Position numbers and translations under genes: made by a program. 64,000 bases of DNA from Serinicoccus chungangensis (GTDB lineage Bacteria > Actinomycetota > Actinomycetes > Actinomycetales > Dermatophilaceae): positions 62,001 to 126,000 of the forward strand of contig NZ_CP040887.1 in the NCBI RefSeq assembly GCF_006337125.1, read 5' to 3'. The notes under the pieces are model-generated. The model did no database searches and was not told the DNA's origin. It saw only the letters and a list, made by a program, of their open reading frames with translations. Positions 1-8,850 of this stretch are shown piece by piece (position 1 is the stretch's first letter; each line of letters starts with the position of its first letter).

Positions 1-1
1 G

Positions 2-23
2 GTTATCCCCATCGTGGGGACAA
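2..23 (-). terminator. Hairpin downstream of crgA
   Basis: GTTATCCCCA (2-11) can pair with TGGGGACAAC (14-23) with one mismatch and a TCG loop, 12 bases after the crgA stop codon. There is no clear U tract. It overlaps the DnaA-like boxes, so the palindrome could instead reflect their arrangement. Confidence 0.3.
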
Positions 24-34
24 CCTGTGGACAA
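3..34. promoter_or_regulatory. Cluster of DnaA-box-like 9-mers
   Basis: The reverse strand at 26-34 reads TTGTCCACA, a perfect actinobacterial DnaA box. TTATCCCCA at 3-11 and TTGTCCCCA (reverse strand, 15-23) each differ from a box at one position. The crgA-pknB cluster usually lies within some tens of kilobases of oriC, so a small DnaA-binding cluster here is plausible. The window edge prevents seeing whether more boxes lie to the left. Confidence 0.45.
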
Positions 35-298
35 CTACCGCCACTGGGTGGCCATGCCGAAGCCGATCATGATGAGGCCCATGCCGATCCCGAGGTTCCA
101 GTAGCGGATCGACTCGATGGGCCACAGGCCACCGGTGATGTAGAAGATGGCCACCCACAGCACGCCGATGATCATCAACGCGCACATCACCGGCACGAAC
201 CAGGAGGGGTTGCTCGGCAGGCTCTGGGTCTGGGGCTCGGTCTGGCTGGTGCGCTGGGCGCGCTTGCGAGCGCCGTCTCGGCCTCGGGACTCGGGCAC
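35..298 (-). CDS. crgA: Cell division protein CrgA
   Basis: An 87-aa membrane protein with a basic N-terminus and two transmembrane helices (about residues 29-50 and 62-82). It is the size and shape of CrgA, the actinobacterial divisome protein that helps recruit FtsI and other septal factors. The sequence NPSWFVPVM before helix 1 and the short C-terminus after helix 2 fit the family. I chose the GTG at 298 because GAAGGAG lies 6 nt upstream; the reading frame is open further upstream but without family similarity. It is divergent from the DUF881 gene and neighbours the pknB operon, the arrangement known in Mycobacterium and Streptomyces. Confidence 0.9.
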   Translation of the reverse strand: MPESRGRDGARKRAQRTSQTEPQTQSLPSNPSWFVPVMCALMIIGVLWVAIFYITGGLWPIESIRYWNLGIGMGLIMIGFGMATQWR

Positions 299-340
299 GT
301 CGACTCCTTCGTGGTGGGAGCCGCCAGGATATACGCCGGA

Positions 341-346
341 TACCCT
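341..346 (+). promoter_or_regulatory. Leaderless -10 element of the DUF881 gene
   Basis: TACCCT ends 7 nt before the ATG at 354 and no Shine-Dalgarno sequence is present. A transcript starting about 7 nt after a -10 hexamer would begin at the ATG. The same arrangement recurs at least seven more times in this window. Confidence 0.5.
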
Positions 347-353
347 GGGTCCC

Positions 354-1115
354 ATGACCGATGAGCCGAGCGAGGGTCCGGGCTCCGCGGTGGCACCGCG
401 CCGGGCCCGGAGCAGGACGGTCGGGGTGACGCTCGTCTGCCTCGCCGCCGGGCTCCTCTTCGGCACCAGCGCCTCCCTCGCCCGCGACGCGCGTCCGGAG
501 CCGGGGGACCTGGTCGGCCTCATCACCCAGCGCGACGTCGAGGTGCGTGAGCTCAGCGCCCAGGCCGAGGAGCTGCGGCACGAGGTGGACCGGCTGCGGT
601 CCGCTCAGGCCACCAGCGCCGCGGCGGTGGACGGCCAGCGGGCGGAGGACCTCGCGGTGGGCGTGGGGGCGACCGCCGTCACCGGACCGGCCGTGAGCGT
701 CACGCTCGACGACGCCGGCTACAGCCTGGACACCCTCCCCGAGGGCTACTCGGTCGACGACGTGGTCGTGCACCAGCAGGACCTCCAGGGCGTGGTCAAC
801 GCCCTGTGGGCCGGCGGGGCCGAGGCGATCATGGTGCAGGATCAGCGCATCGTCGCGACCAGCTCGGTCCAGTGCGTGGGCAACACCCTCTACCTCCAGG
901 GACGGGTCTACTCCCCGCCCTTCACCGTCACCGCCGTCGGGGACCCCGAGGCCCTGCACGCGGCGCTCGCGGCGGACCCGGTCGTCGCGACCTACCGCGA
1001 CTGGGCCGACGCCGTCGGACTGGGGTATGCCGTGGCCGACCTCGGGGAGACCGAGCTCCCGGCCTACGCCGGTCAGGTGCGGCCGAGCCACGCCCGGGTC
1101 GTCGACTCCCGCTGA
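354..1115 (+). CDS. DUF881 family protein
   Basis: A 253-aa protein with one N-terminal transmembrane segment (about residues 21-41), a short coiled-coil stretch rich in Glu and Leu (about 55-85), and then the DUF881 domain with the conserved ALWAGGAEAI and NTLYLQGRVYSPPF segments. DUF881 proteins sit next to crgA in most actinobacteria and are thought to be membrane-anchored, outward-facing proteins linked to the divisome; no biochemical role is established. The ATG at 354 begins the family-like sequence and sits at the leaderless spacing from TACCCT. The gene converges on pknB with 12 bases between stop codons. Confidence 0.85.
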   Translation: MTDEPSEGPGSAVAPRRARSRTVGVTLVCLAAGLLFGTSASLARDARPEPGDLVGLITQRDVEVRELSAQAEELRHEVDRLRSAQATSAAAVDGQRAEDLAVGVGATAVTGPAVSVTLDDAGYSLDTLPEGYSVDDVVVHQQDLQGVVNALWAGGAEAIMVQDQRIVATSSVQCVGNTLYLQGRVYSPPFTVTAVGDPEALHAALAADPVVATYRDWADAVGLGYAVADLGETELPAYAGQVRPSHARVVDSR

Positions 1116-1127
1116 CCCGCGCGGCGG

Positions 1128-3194
1128 TCAGTCGGTCGGCTCCTCCGAGGGGGGTGGGTCCTCCGGCGGTCCCGGCTCGGTCGGCTCCGGCTCGGTCGGC
1201 TCCGGGGGCACCGTCGGATCCTCGGTGGTGGGGTCCTCGGTGGGCTCCTCCGTCGGCTCGTCCGTGGTGGGCTCCTCGGTGGGCGTCGGCGTCGGGCTGG
1301 GCGTCACCGTCACCGACTCGGTGACGACCTCGGTGGCGGTCTGGACCGGCTCGGCGGCGACGACGAGCTCGACCGTGGTGCCCTGCTCGACCGTGTCGCC
1401 GGGGTCGATCGACTGCTCGAGGACGGTCCCGGCGTCGGCGTCCCCGGTGCGCCGCGTCGTGACCTCCCACTCCAGGGTCTGCTCGTCCAGGAGCAGCACC
1501 GCCTCGTTCTGGTCGCGACCGACGACGTCGGGGACCTCGACCTCACCGCTGGACACGGTGAGCACGATGAGCTGGTCGGGGGCGATCTCCTCGCCCTCAC
1601 CGGGGTCGCTCGAGACGACCTGGCCCTCCTCCCAGTCCGGGTCGTCGGTCTCCTCCGACTCCCCGCGTACGTTGCTGAACCCCTCCCGCTCCAGCAGGTC
1701 GCGGGCCGCCTGCTCCTCCAGCCCTTGCAGCCGGGGGATGGTGCGGGCCTGCGGGCCGGCCGAGACCGTGAGCTCGATCTCCTCGCCCCGGGGCGCCTCC
1801 CCGCCGGGCGGGTCCTGCTCGATGACGATGCCGGGCTCCTCGGCGCTGTTGCGCTGCACGACGGCCTCGGCCACGGTGAAACCTGCCGCGGTCAGCGTGG
1901 TGCGCGCCTGCGCCTCGGTGCTGCCCACGGTGCTCGGCACGACGAGCATCTCGGGCCCGTCGTCCCCGTTGGGTCCGAGCACCTGCACCAGGACCCAGGC
2001 GACCCCGGCCAGCGCCACCAGGGCGAGCGCCCCGAGCATCAGGGCGGCACCCGGGTGGCGGCGCTCGCGGACGGGCAGCTCGTCGGTCCGCTCGTAGCGG
2101 TCGTCCTCGTCGGAGCTCGGGAAGATCCCCGTGGGCTCCTCGGGATGGTCCTGCGCCCCCGCGCCGGCGGCGGGCACCGCCTGCGTGGCGGCACCGGCCC
2201 GGCTCGTCGCGGCGGCCGCGACGGCGGCCGCCCCCGCACCGGCCACCCCGAGCCCGAGGGCCCGGTCGTAGGTGGATCGCGCCGCGGCGGAGACCGGCTC
2301 GCCCGCCCGGGCGGCGTTGAGGTCGGCGCGGAAGGCCGCCGCGTCCTGGTAGCGCTCCTCCGGCTTCTTCTCCAGCGCGTGCAGGGTGACCGCGTCCAGG
2401 GCCTGCGGCAGCCGGGCCGCGTGGGTGGACGGCGCCTTCGGCGCCTCGCCGAGGTGCTGGTAGACCAGCGAGACGGGGTCGCCCTGGAAGGGCGTGCGCC
2501 CGGCCAGCAGCTCGTAGAGCAGGCACCCGACGGAGTAGAGGTCGGAGCGGCCGTCGACGTCCAGCCCCTGGGCCTGCTCCGGGGAGAGGTAGCGGGCCGT
2601 GCCCATGACGGCCTGGGTCTGCGTCATGGTGGCGGCGGTGTCGGCGATGGCCCGGGCGATGCCGAAGTCCATGACCTTCACCGCACCGGCCTCGGTCACC
2701 ATGACGTTGGCGGGCTTGATGTCGCGGTGCACGAGGCCGCGCTCGTGGGCGTACTCCAGCGCCGCGAGCACCGCGGCGGTGATCCGTGCCGCCTCGTCGG
2801 GGTCCAGGGTGCGCTGCTCGTTGAGCAGCTCGCGCAAGGTCTTGCCCTCGACCAGCTCCATGACGATGTAGGGCACCTGCACCGTGGCTCCGCCGGACTC
2901 GACCACCGCCTCCTCGCCGGAGTCGAAGACACCCACGATGGCGGGGTGCGACAGGCCGGCGGCCGACTGCGCCTCGCGCCGGAACCGGGCGAGGAAGGAG
3001 GAGTCCCGGGCCAGGTCGGTGCGCAGCACCTTGATCGCCACCGGCCGGCCCAGCCGCAGGTCGTGGCCCAGGTGCACGTCAGCCATGCCACCGCGGCCGA
3101 TGAGGTCGCCGAGCTCGTAGCGTCCGCCCAGCACCCGCTGCGAGGCCGGGGGGTCGTCGGGGCGTGGGGTGGCCTGCGTGGGGTCCTCGCTCAT
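1128..3194 (-). CDS. pknB: PASTA-domain serine/threonine kinase PknB
   Basis: A 688-aa receptor kinase that senses muropeptides or lipid II and phosphorylates cell-wall and division proteins. The cytoplasmic kinase domain spans residues 26-290, with HRDIKPAN (156-163) and DFG (176-178). A long Ala-rich linker and a transmembrane helix (about 383-405) follow, then three extracellular PASTA domains (about 416-481, 484-550, 551-616) and a Pro/Thr/Glu tail (620-688). Mycobacterial PknB has four PASTA domains and no such tail. The start ATG overlaps the pbpA stop (ATGA), so translation is probably coupled. It is the last gene of the fhaA-fhaB-pstP-rodA-pbpA-pknB operon, and PstP is its cognate phosphatase. 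Confidence 0.95.
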   Translation of the reverse strand: MSEDPTQATPRPDDPPASQRVLGGRYELGDLIGRGGMADVHLGHDLRLGRPVAIKVLRTDLARDSSFLARFRREAQSAAGLSHPAIVGVFDSGEEAVVESGGATVQVPYIVMELVEGKTLRELLNEQRTLDPDEAARITAAVLAALEYAHERGLVHRDIKPANVMVTEAGAVKVMDFGIARAIADTAATMTQTQAVMGTARYLSPEQAQGLDVDGRSDLYSVGCLLYELLAGRTPFQGDPVSLVYQHLGEAPKAPSTHAARLPQALDAVTLHALEKKPEERYQDAAAFRADLNAARAGEPVSAAARSTYDRALGLGVAGAGAAAVAAAATSRAGAATQAVPAAGAGAQDHPEEPTGIFPSSDEDDRYERTDELPVRERRHPGAALMLGALALVALAGVAWVLVQVLGPNGDDGPEMLVVPSTVGSTEAQARTTLTAAGFTVAEAVVQRNSAEEPGIVIEQDPPGGEAPRGEEIELTVSAGPQARTIPRLQGLEEQAARDLLEREGFSNVRGESEETDDPDWEEGQVVSSDPGEGEEIAPDQLIVLTVSSGEVEVPDVVGRDQNEAVLLLDEQTLEWEVTTRRTGDADAGTVLEQSIDPGDTVEQGTTVELVVAAEPVQTATEVVTESVTVTPSPTPTPTEEPTTDEPTEEPTEDPTTEDPTVPPEPTEPEPTEPGPPEDPPPSEEPTD

Positions 3195-4648
3195 CGTTCC
3201 ACTCCTGCGTCGAGCATGGCCCGGGCGACCGGCGCCGCGACCTGTCCACCGGTCTCCCCGGTCCAGTTGTCGGTGGCCGACTCGACGATGACCGCGACCG
3301 CGATCTGCGGGTCGTCGGCGGGCGCGAACCCGGTGAACCAGGCGTGGGCAGCTCCGCTGTCACCGAACTCGGCGGTGCCGGTCTTGCCCGCCACCTGCAC
3401 CTCCGGCAGGGCGGCGGCCTGGCCCGACCCCTGCTCGACCACGCGCACCATCATGTCGGAGAGCTCGTCCGCGGTCTGCCCGGAGACGGCCCGCGCCCGG
3501 GTGCGCGGCTCGGCGGACTCGATGACCTCCAGGTCGGAGTTGCGCACCTCCTCGATGAGGTATGGCGTCATCAGCACGCCGTCGTTGGCGATCGCCGCCG
3601 AGATCATCGCCACCTGCATCGGCGTCACCCGCACCTCGAACTGGCCGATGCCGGTCAGCGCCAGCTGGGCGTCGTCGAGGGTGTCCGGGTAGATCGAGGG
3701 GGTGACGCTCATGGGGACATCGAGCGGCTCGCCGAACCCGAAGGCCTCGGCCTGCTCACGGATGGCGTCGGCGCCCAGCTCACCGGCCAGCCAGGCGAAG
3801 GAGGTGTTGCACGAGACCTGGACCGACTCGGCGAGGGTCGGGCGGTCCTCCGGGTCGCAGGCGGCGCCGCCGAAGTTGGGCAGCGTGGTCTCGGTGCCGG
3901 GCAGGGTGTAGGTCAGGCCACCCTCCAGCTCGGTGTCCGGCTCGTACTCCCCCGACTCCAGCGCCGCGGCGGCCAGGACGAGCTTGAAGGTCGAGCCGGG
4001 CGGGTAGAGGTCGCCGCCGATGGCGCGGTTGGTCAGCGGGTCCGCCGGGTCCTCGATGAGCGCGGTGTAGGCCTCGTCGACCGCGCTCAGTCGGTGGCTG
4101 GACAGGGCGTTGGGGTCGAAGCCGGGGCGGCTCACCATGGCCAGGATCGCCCCGGTGCTGGGGTCCAGGGCGACGGCGGCTCCCTGGCGGTCACCCAGGG
4201 CCTCCACCGCCGCCGCCTGCACGTCCGGGTCGATGGTGAGCTCCAGGCTGGCCCCGGAGGCCGGCGTGCCGGTGACGACGTCGGACAGCCGCTGGTAGAA
4301 GAGGCTGTCGTCGGTGCCGGCGAGCAGCGAGTCCGCGGCCCGCTCCAGGCCCAGCCCCGCGCCGTAGGTGAAGGAGTAGTAGCCGGTGACGTGGGCGTAC
4401 CGGGACGGCTGCTGGTAGCGGCGCAGCCACTCCAGCTCGTCGTCGGTCGGCTCCGAGGAGGCGATGGGGCTGCCGTCGACGAGGATGGCCCCCCGGTCAC
4501 GGCTGTAGTTCTCGATGAGCGTGCGCCGGTTGCCCGGGCGCTCGCGCAGGTCGTCGGCCTGCACGAACTGGATCCACGTGGTCGCCAGCAGCAGCGCGGT
4601 GAACATGGCGAAGACGACGAGCGCCAGCCGTCGGACGGGGGTGTTCAT
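3191..4648 (-). CDS. pbpA: Class B penicillin-binding protein PbpA
   Basis: A 485-aa septal/elongation transpeptidase that cross-links peptidoglycan. An N-terminal signal anchor (about residues 8-28) precedes a dimerisation region and a transpeptidase domain carrying the three penicillin-binding motifs: STFK with nucleophile Ser219 and Lys222, SCN at 279-281, and KTGT beginning at Lys422. The length and motif spacing match actinobacterial PbpA, the partner of the RodA glycosyltransferase encoded just upstream. Its ATG overlaps the rodA stop by four bases and its stop overlaps the pknB start. The reading frame is open far upstream in the rodA/pstP region, but that extension is an artefact of high GC. 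Confidence 0.95.
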   Translation of the reverse strand: MNTPVRRLALVVFAMFTALLLATTWIQFVQADDLRERPGNRRTLIENYSRDRGAILVDGSPIASSEPTDDELEWLRRYQQPSRYAHVTGYYSFTYGAGLGLERAADSLLAGTDDSLFYQRLSDVVTGTPASGASLELTIDPDVQAAAVEALGDRQGAAVALDPSTGAILAMVSRPGFDPNALSSHRLSAVDEAYTALIEDPADPLTNRAIGGDLYPPGSTFKLVLAAAALESGEYEPDTELEGGLTYTLPGTETTLPNFGGAACDPEDRPTLAESVQVSCNTSFAWLAGELGADAIREQAEAFGFGEPLDVPMSVTPSIYPDTLDDAQLALTGIGQFEVRVTPMQVAMISAAIANDGVLMTPYLIEEVRNSDLEVIESAEPRTRARAVSGQTADELSDMMVRVVEQGSGQAAALPEVQVAGKTGTAEFGDSGAAHAWFTGFAPADDPQIAVAVIVESATDNWTGETGGQVAAPVARAMLDAGVER

Positions 4649-6036
4649 CGCAGGGCCTCCGCCCGCTCGGCGGCGTCGATGCTCGGGTCCTGGCGGCGCT
4701 CGGAGATCGGGCGCCGAGCGGCGTCGCTGATCCGCAGCAGCAGCGCCACGATGATCCAGTTGGCCAGCAGCGAGGAGCCGCCGGCGGACAGGAACGGGGT
4801 GGTGAGACCGGTCAGTGGGATCACCCGGGTGATGCCGCCGACGATGACGAAGACCTGCAGCGCCACGGTGAAGGACAGCCCCACGGCCAGCAGCTTGCCG
4901 AAGCCGTCGCGGGATCCGATCGCGGTGCGCAGCCCGCGCTCGACGAGCAGGGCGTACAGCATGAGGAGGGCGAACAGGCCCACCATCCCCAGCTCCTCGC
5001 CGAAGCTGGCGACGATGTAGTCGCTGTTGGCGTAGTAGGTGATGTAGGGGTAGCCGTTGCCGAGGCCGGCACCGAAGATGCCGCCGTGGGCCAACCCCAT
5101 CAGCCCCTTGGCGACCTGGTCGGACTGGTCGGGCGCGAACGGGTCCAGCCACAGGGTGACCCGGCTCTGCACGTGGCTGAACAGCCGCCAGGCCAGCACG
5201 GCGCCGGAGGCGAAGAGGGTCAGGCCGATGACGATCCAGCTGGTCCGCTCGGTCGCGACGTAGAGCATCGCGACGAAGAGGCCGAAGAAGAGCAAGGAGG
5301 AGCCCAGGTCGCGCTGCAGCACGAGGATGAGCACCGAGAGGGACCACGCGACGAGGATCGGACCGAGGTCCCGGGCCCGGGGGAGCTGCAGGCCCAGGAC
5401 ACGGCGCCCGACGAGCGACAGGGCGTCCCGGGTGGAGACGAGGTAGCCGGCGAAGAAGACGGCCACCGCGATCTTCGCCAGCTCGCCCGGCTGGAAGCTG
5501 AACGGCCCGATGCGGATCCACAGCCGGGAGCCGTTCACCGTCTCCCCGATGACCGGCAGCATCGGCAGCAGGAGCAGGACGAAGCCGAGCGCCATCGCGA
5601 TGTAGGTGTAGCGGCGGAGCACCCGGTGGTCGCGCAGCAGCACGAGGACGACCGCCGCCATCGCCATGGCCAGGCCCGTCCAGATGAGCTGACGGCTCGC
5701 GACCCCGGAGGTGCCCAGCTGGCCGGGCACGAGGTCGATCCGGTGGATCATCACCAGGCCCAGCCCGTTGAGCAGCGTCGCCAGCGGGAGGAGGAGGGGG
5801 TCGGCATACCTCGCGCGCAGGCGGAGCACGACGTGCAGACCCGCCGCCAGCGCCGCGAAGATGCCGACGTGCCACCAGACGTCCGTGGGCAGCTCGCCGG
5901 TGACCGTGAGGTTCACCGCGACGTAGGCCAGGGTGACGATGCCCACGGCGAGCACGAGCAGCAGCAGCTCGATGGTCCGGCCGCTGCGGACCGCGAGGCT
6001 GGTGACGGTCGAGGGGGTGGGGGTCGAGGTGCTCAC
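4645..6036 (-). CDS. rodA: RodA/FtsW SEDS peptidoglycan glycosyltransferase
   Basis: A 463-aa polytopic membrane protein of the SEDS family that polymerises lipid II into glycan strands and works with PbpA. About ten to twelve hydrophobic helices are visible, and conserved SEDS segments include the QPGELAK motif, SSLLFFGLF, and FGEELG in the large loop. I chose the GTG at 6036: GGAGGG lies six bases upstream and the GTGA overlaps the pstP stop. The ATG six bases earlier would directly abut that Shine-Dalgarno sequence. Order and coupling are as in the mycobacterial operon. Confidence 0.94.
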   Translation of the reverse strand: MSTSTPTPSTVTSLAVRSGRTIELLLLVLAVGIVTLAYVAVNLTVTGELPTDVWWHVGIFAALAAGLHVVLRLRARYADPLLLPLATLLNGLGLVMIHRIDLVPGQLGTSGVASRQLIWTGLAMAMAAVVLVLLRDHRVLRRYTYIAMALGFVLLLLPMLPVIGETVNGSRLWIRIGPFSFQPGELAKIAVAVFFAGYLVSTRDALSLVGRRVLGLQLPRARDLGPILVAWSLSVLILVLQRDLGSSLLFFGLFVAMLYVATERTSWIVIGLTLFASGAVLAWRLFSHVQSRVTLWLDPFAPDQSDQVAKGLMGLAHGGIFGAGLGNGYPYITYYANSDYIVASFGEELGMVGLFALLMLYALLVERGLRTAIGSRDGFGKLLAVGLSFTVALQVFVIVGGITRVIPLTGLTTPFLSAGGSSLLANWIIVALLLRISDAARRPISERRQDPSIDAAERAEALR

Positions 6037-7514
6037 GGGCATCCCTCCGGCCAGACGACCGTCGCGGTGGGACGGGGCTCGTCCTCGGCGCCGGTGGGCG
6101 CGACGCCGGAGGTGGCGTCCCCCGGGCCGGCGAGGGCGCCGCTGCCCAGGTCCAGGGACTCGCGCAGCAGGTCGTCCACGGGCGAGGGCGTGCCCGAGCC
6201 GCCGGTGGCGTCGGCGAGGCTGTCGGCGGTGGTCGTGTCCATGTCGTCCGGGACCTGCGTGGAGGTGGTCCCGTCGGGCAGCAGCACGGTCGGGACGCAG
6301 GCCGCCGGGGTGAGGGCACGCAGGTCCTCGACGACACGGTCGGCCCCGGCGCGGCCGTCGGCGGACAGGGTGTCCTGGACCCGGGCCTGGTAGTAGTCCG
6401 GCAGGTCTTCCACGAGCACGTCGGTCTGCTCCTCGGCCGTGGACAGCCGCAGCGGCCCGAGGTCCTGGGAGATGCCGCGGTAGATCGTCACCCGGCCGTC
6501 CTGCTCGCCGACGAAGTACTGCTGCTGGCTCCACGTCCAGGCCGCCCAGCCGCCCGCGACGAGCACCGTGGCGACGGCGACACCGACCCCGACCAGCCGC
6601 AGCCAGCGGACCCAGGGGCGGGTCTGCTCCTCGGCCAGCACCGGTGCCTCGGCGATCTCCGAGGTGCCCGCCGCCTCCCGGGACAGGGCGGCGGCCTTCT
6701 CGGCGGGGCTGAGGTGGCTCAGCGGGCGGGTGCCGCGGCGCTCGCTGGCGGCCCCCACCACCTGGGGCTTGCTCGTGCCCTCGCCGGGTGACACGGCGTC
6801 GGCGACGATGACGCTGACGTTGTCGCGGGTCGAGGCGCGCAGGGCGGTGTGCACCAGCGCGTCGGCGACCTGGCCGGGGGTGCGACCGGGCTCGGCGAGG
6901 ATCTCCGTGACGACCTCGGTGGAGACGTAGTCGGTGAGCCCGTCGCTGCACAGCAGCACCCGGTCGCCCTCGCGCAGCTCGCGCAGGGACAGGTCGGGGT
7001 GGTCCTCGGGGCGGCCGGTGAAGACGCGGGTCACGAGGGAGCGCTGCGGGTGGTGCTGCGCCTCCTCCTGGCTGATCCGGCCCTCGTCGAGCAGCTTCTG
7101 GACGAAGGAGTGGTCGGTGGTGATCTGGGTGAGGCGGCCACCGCGCAGGAGGTAGGCCCGGGAGTCGCCGATGTTGGCGACCGCGAGCTTGCTGTCCACC
7201 CGGAGCATGGCGATGCACGTGGTGCCCATGCCGTCGGAGTCGGGGTAGACCTCCATGACGTCGGCGAGCCGGTTGTTGGCCTCCTCGAGGGCGTGCTCGA
7301 GGATGTCCAGCGCGTCGTCGGCGCCGTGCGACTCCCCGTCGAGGTGCACGAGCTCGCCCACGACGAGGGACGAGGCGACGTCACCCGCGGCGTGCCCGCC
7401 CATGCCGTCGCAGAGCACCAGCAGCTCGGGACCGGCATACGCGGAGTCCTCGTTGCGGGACTTGCTGCCGAGGCCGATGTTGGTGCGCGCGGCGTAGCGC
7501 AGGGCGAGGGCCAT
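6033..7514 (-). CDS. pstP: PP2C-type Ser/Thr phosphatase PstP
   Basis: A 493-aa membrane phosphatase that dephosphorylates PknB and its substrates. Residues 5-240 form the PP2C domain with metal-binding motifs RNEDS (20-24), DGMGG (36-40), GDSRAYL (from 116) and SDGLTD (190-195), and a conserved DN at 231-232. A basic/acidic linker leads to one transmembrane helix (about 305-328), followed by an extracellular region ending in a low-complexity Thr/Pro/Ser tail. The ATG at 7514 starts two bases after the fhaB stop. Homologous sequence begins at this methionine although the frame is open upstream. Confidence 0.94.
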   Translation of the reverse strand: MALALRYAARTNIGLGSKSRNEDSAYAGPELLVLCDGMGGHAAGDVASSLVVGELVHLDGESHGADDALDILEHALEEANNRLADVMEVYPDSDGMGTTCIAMLRVDSKLAVANIGDSRAYLLRGGRLTQITTDHSFVQKLLDEGRISQEEAQHHPQRSLVTRVFTGRPEDHPDLSLRELREGDRVLLCSDGLTDYVSTEVVTEILAEPGRTPGQVADALVHTALRASTRDNVSVIVADAVSPGEGTSKPQVVGAASERRGTRPLSHLSPAEKAAALSREAAGTSEIAEAPVLAEEQTRPWVRWLRLVGVGVAVATVLVAGGWAAWTWSQQQYFVGEQDGRVTIYRGISQDLGPLRLSTAEEQTDVLVEDLPDYYQARVQDTLSADGRAGADRVVEDLRALTPAACVPTVLLPDGTTSTQVPDDMDTTTADSLADATGGSGTPSPVDDLLRESLDLGSGALAGPGDATSGVAPTGAEDEPRPTATVVWPEGCP

Positions 7515-7516
7515 GC

Positions 7517-7984
7517 TCAACGACGCAGCTCGAGGACGGTCTGGCCGATCCGGATCTGCGCCCCCGGGTCGAGCCGGGCACCGGTGCCGATGCGCTGGCC
7601 GTTGACCTCGGTGCCGTTGGTCGAGCCGAGGTCGTCGGCGTACCACGCGTCGGCGCCGGGGTAGATGCGCAGGTGCCGGCCCGAGGCGTAGTCGTCGGTG
7701 AGGACGAGCGAGCACTCGGGGTTGCGCCCGACGAGGACCCCGGCGTCGTGCAGCGGCACCGAGGTGCCGCGCAGCCGGCCCTCGGTGACGACGAGGTGGG
7801 TGGGGGTGTTGCGGCGCTGCTTGCGGTCCGAGCGCGACTCCGGCTTGCGGGTGGGGCCGGCGTTGCGGGTGAGCACCCGGGTGCCGTAGAGGTCGCCGCG
7901 CAGCGCGCCGACGACGGCCACGACGAAGGCCCAGAGCAGCACGACGACGCCGAGGCGCAGCAGGTTGAGGGTCAGCTCACCCAT
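7517..7984 (-). CDS. fhaB: FHA-domain protein FhaB (FipA)
   Basis: A 155-aa protein with an N-terminal transmembrane helix (about residues 4-27), a basic linker and a C-terminal forkhead-associated domain with the phosphothreonine-binding pattern VGRNPECSL, SGRHLRI and STNGTEVNG. FHA domains bind threonine-phosphorylated proteins, and in mycobacteria FipA links PknB signalling to FtsZ/FtsQ and septum formation. The ATG at 7984 shares its A with the fhaA stop codon (TGATG), and GGAGG lies just upstream. A TTG one codon earlier is also possible. Confidence 0.92.
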   Translation of the reverse strand: MGELTLNLLRLGVVVLLWAFVVAVVGALRGDLYGTRVLTRNAGPTRKPESRSDRKQRRNTPTHLVVTEGRLRGTSVPLHDAGVLVGRNPECSLVLTDDYASGRHLRIYPGADAWYADDLGSTNGTEVNGQRIGTGARLDPGAQIRIGQTVLELRR

Positions 7985-8850
7985 CAACCCTCCAGGTGGA
8001 CCGTGATGTGGGTGCGTCCCAGGGTGATGCGGTCGCCGGAGCGCAGCTCCTCGCTCCCGACCTGCTCACCGTTGAGGTAGGTGCCGTTGGTGGAGTTGAG
8101 GTCGCGCAGGATGACCTGCAGGTGCGGCCCGTCGTGGCCGATGCGGATCTCGGCGTGGCGGCGGGAGGCCCCGGGGTCGTCGACGACGATCGTGCAGTCG
8201 TCGCCACGACCGAGGGTGGTGACGGCCGTGGTCAGCGGGACCTGACGGCCGTCGATGGTCAGGGCGGGGCCGGAGCGGCGCGGGCGCGGCCGCTCCTGCG
8301 CGGGCCGACGGTATGCCGACTCCTCGTAGGCCTCGGCGTCGCGGTCGTGGTCGCTCGCCTGGGCGGCACGACGTGCGTCGGCCTCCCGCTGCTCGCGCTC
8401 CTGCGCCTCGCGGCGCTCGTCCCGGGCGCGCTGGGCCTGGGCGAACTCGCGCGCGCCGCCGCGCTGGCCGCCCTGCCGGCCGTCCTTGGCCGTCGGGCGG
8501 ACCCGGAAGATGCCGGTCTCCAGCTCCTCGCCGGAAACGAGACGGACCTCGAAGGGGCCGGGGGCGACATACCGCTGGGCGTCGGCGTGGTCCTCGGCGG
8601 CGGCGACGAGCTCGTCGGTCAGGGCGTGCTCGTAGGACGCCAGCCGCTCGTAGTCGGACTCGGCCAGCTCGACGGTGAAGACGTTGGGGACCATGGTGCG
8701 CCCCGGGCCGAGCACCGCGGCCCGGTCGTCCATGGCGCCCCGCATGGCGGAGGCGATCTCGACCGGCTGCACCTCGGCCTTGAAGACCTTGGCGAAGGGC
8801 TGCTTGACGGCGCGCTCGAGACCCCGCTCGAGCCTGTCGAACACACCCAC
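7984..8850 (-). CDS. fhaA: FHA-domain protein FhaA (DUF3662)
   Basis: A 288-aa cytoplasmic protein. Residues 1-115 form the DUF3662/FhaA N-terminal domain (start VGVFDRLERGLE), a charged Arg/Glu/Gln-rich linker spans about 120-200, and a C-terminal FHA domain carries LGRGDDC, SRRHAEI and NSTNGTYLNG. In mycobacteria FhaA binds phosphorylated MviN/MurJ and helps regulate lipid II flipping. The GTG at 8850 has GAGGAG nine bases upstream and begins the conserved sequence; the frame is open upstream into the tRNA region, which cannot be coding. It is the first gene of the signalling operon. Confidence 0.92.
   Translation of the reverse strand: MGVFDRLERGLERAVKQPFAKVFKAEVQPVEIASAMRGAMDDRAAVLGPGRTMVPNVFTVELAESDYERLASYEHALTDELVAAAEDHADAQRYVAPGPFEVRLVSGEELETGIFRVRPTAKDGRQGGQRGGAREFAQAQRARDERREAQEREQREADARRAAQASDHDRDAEAYEESAYRRPAQERPRPRRSGPALTIDGRQVPLTTAVTTLGRGDDCTIVVDDPGASRRHAEIRIGHDGPHLQVILRDLNSTNGTYLNGEQVGSEELRSGDRITLGRTHITVHLEG

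Noticed and set aside
3..34. Chromosomal origin of replication
   Set aside because: Only one perfect DnaA box, no AT-rich unwinding region and no dnaA or dnaN are visible; the window starts here, so oriC cannot be claimed.
2275..2526. Long alternative reading frames opposite pknB, rodA, pstP and many others
   Set aside because: At this GC content third-position bias opens other frames; these lack family motifs, ribosome sites and plausible composition.
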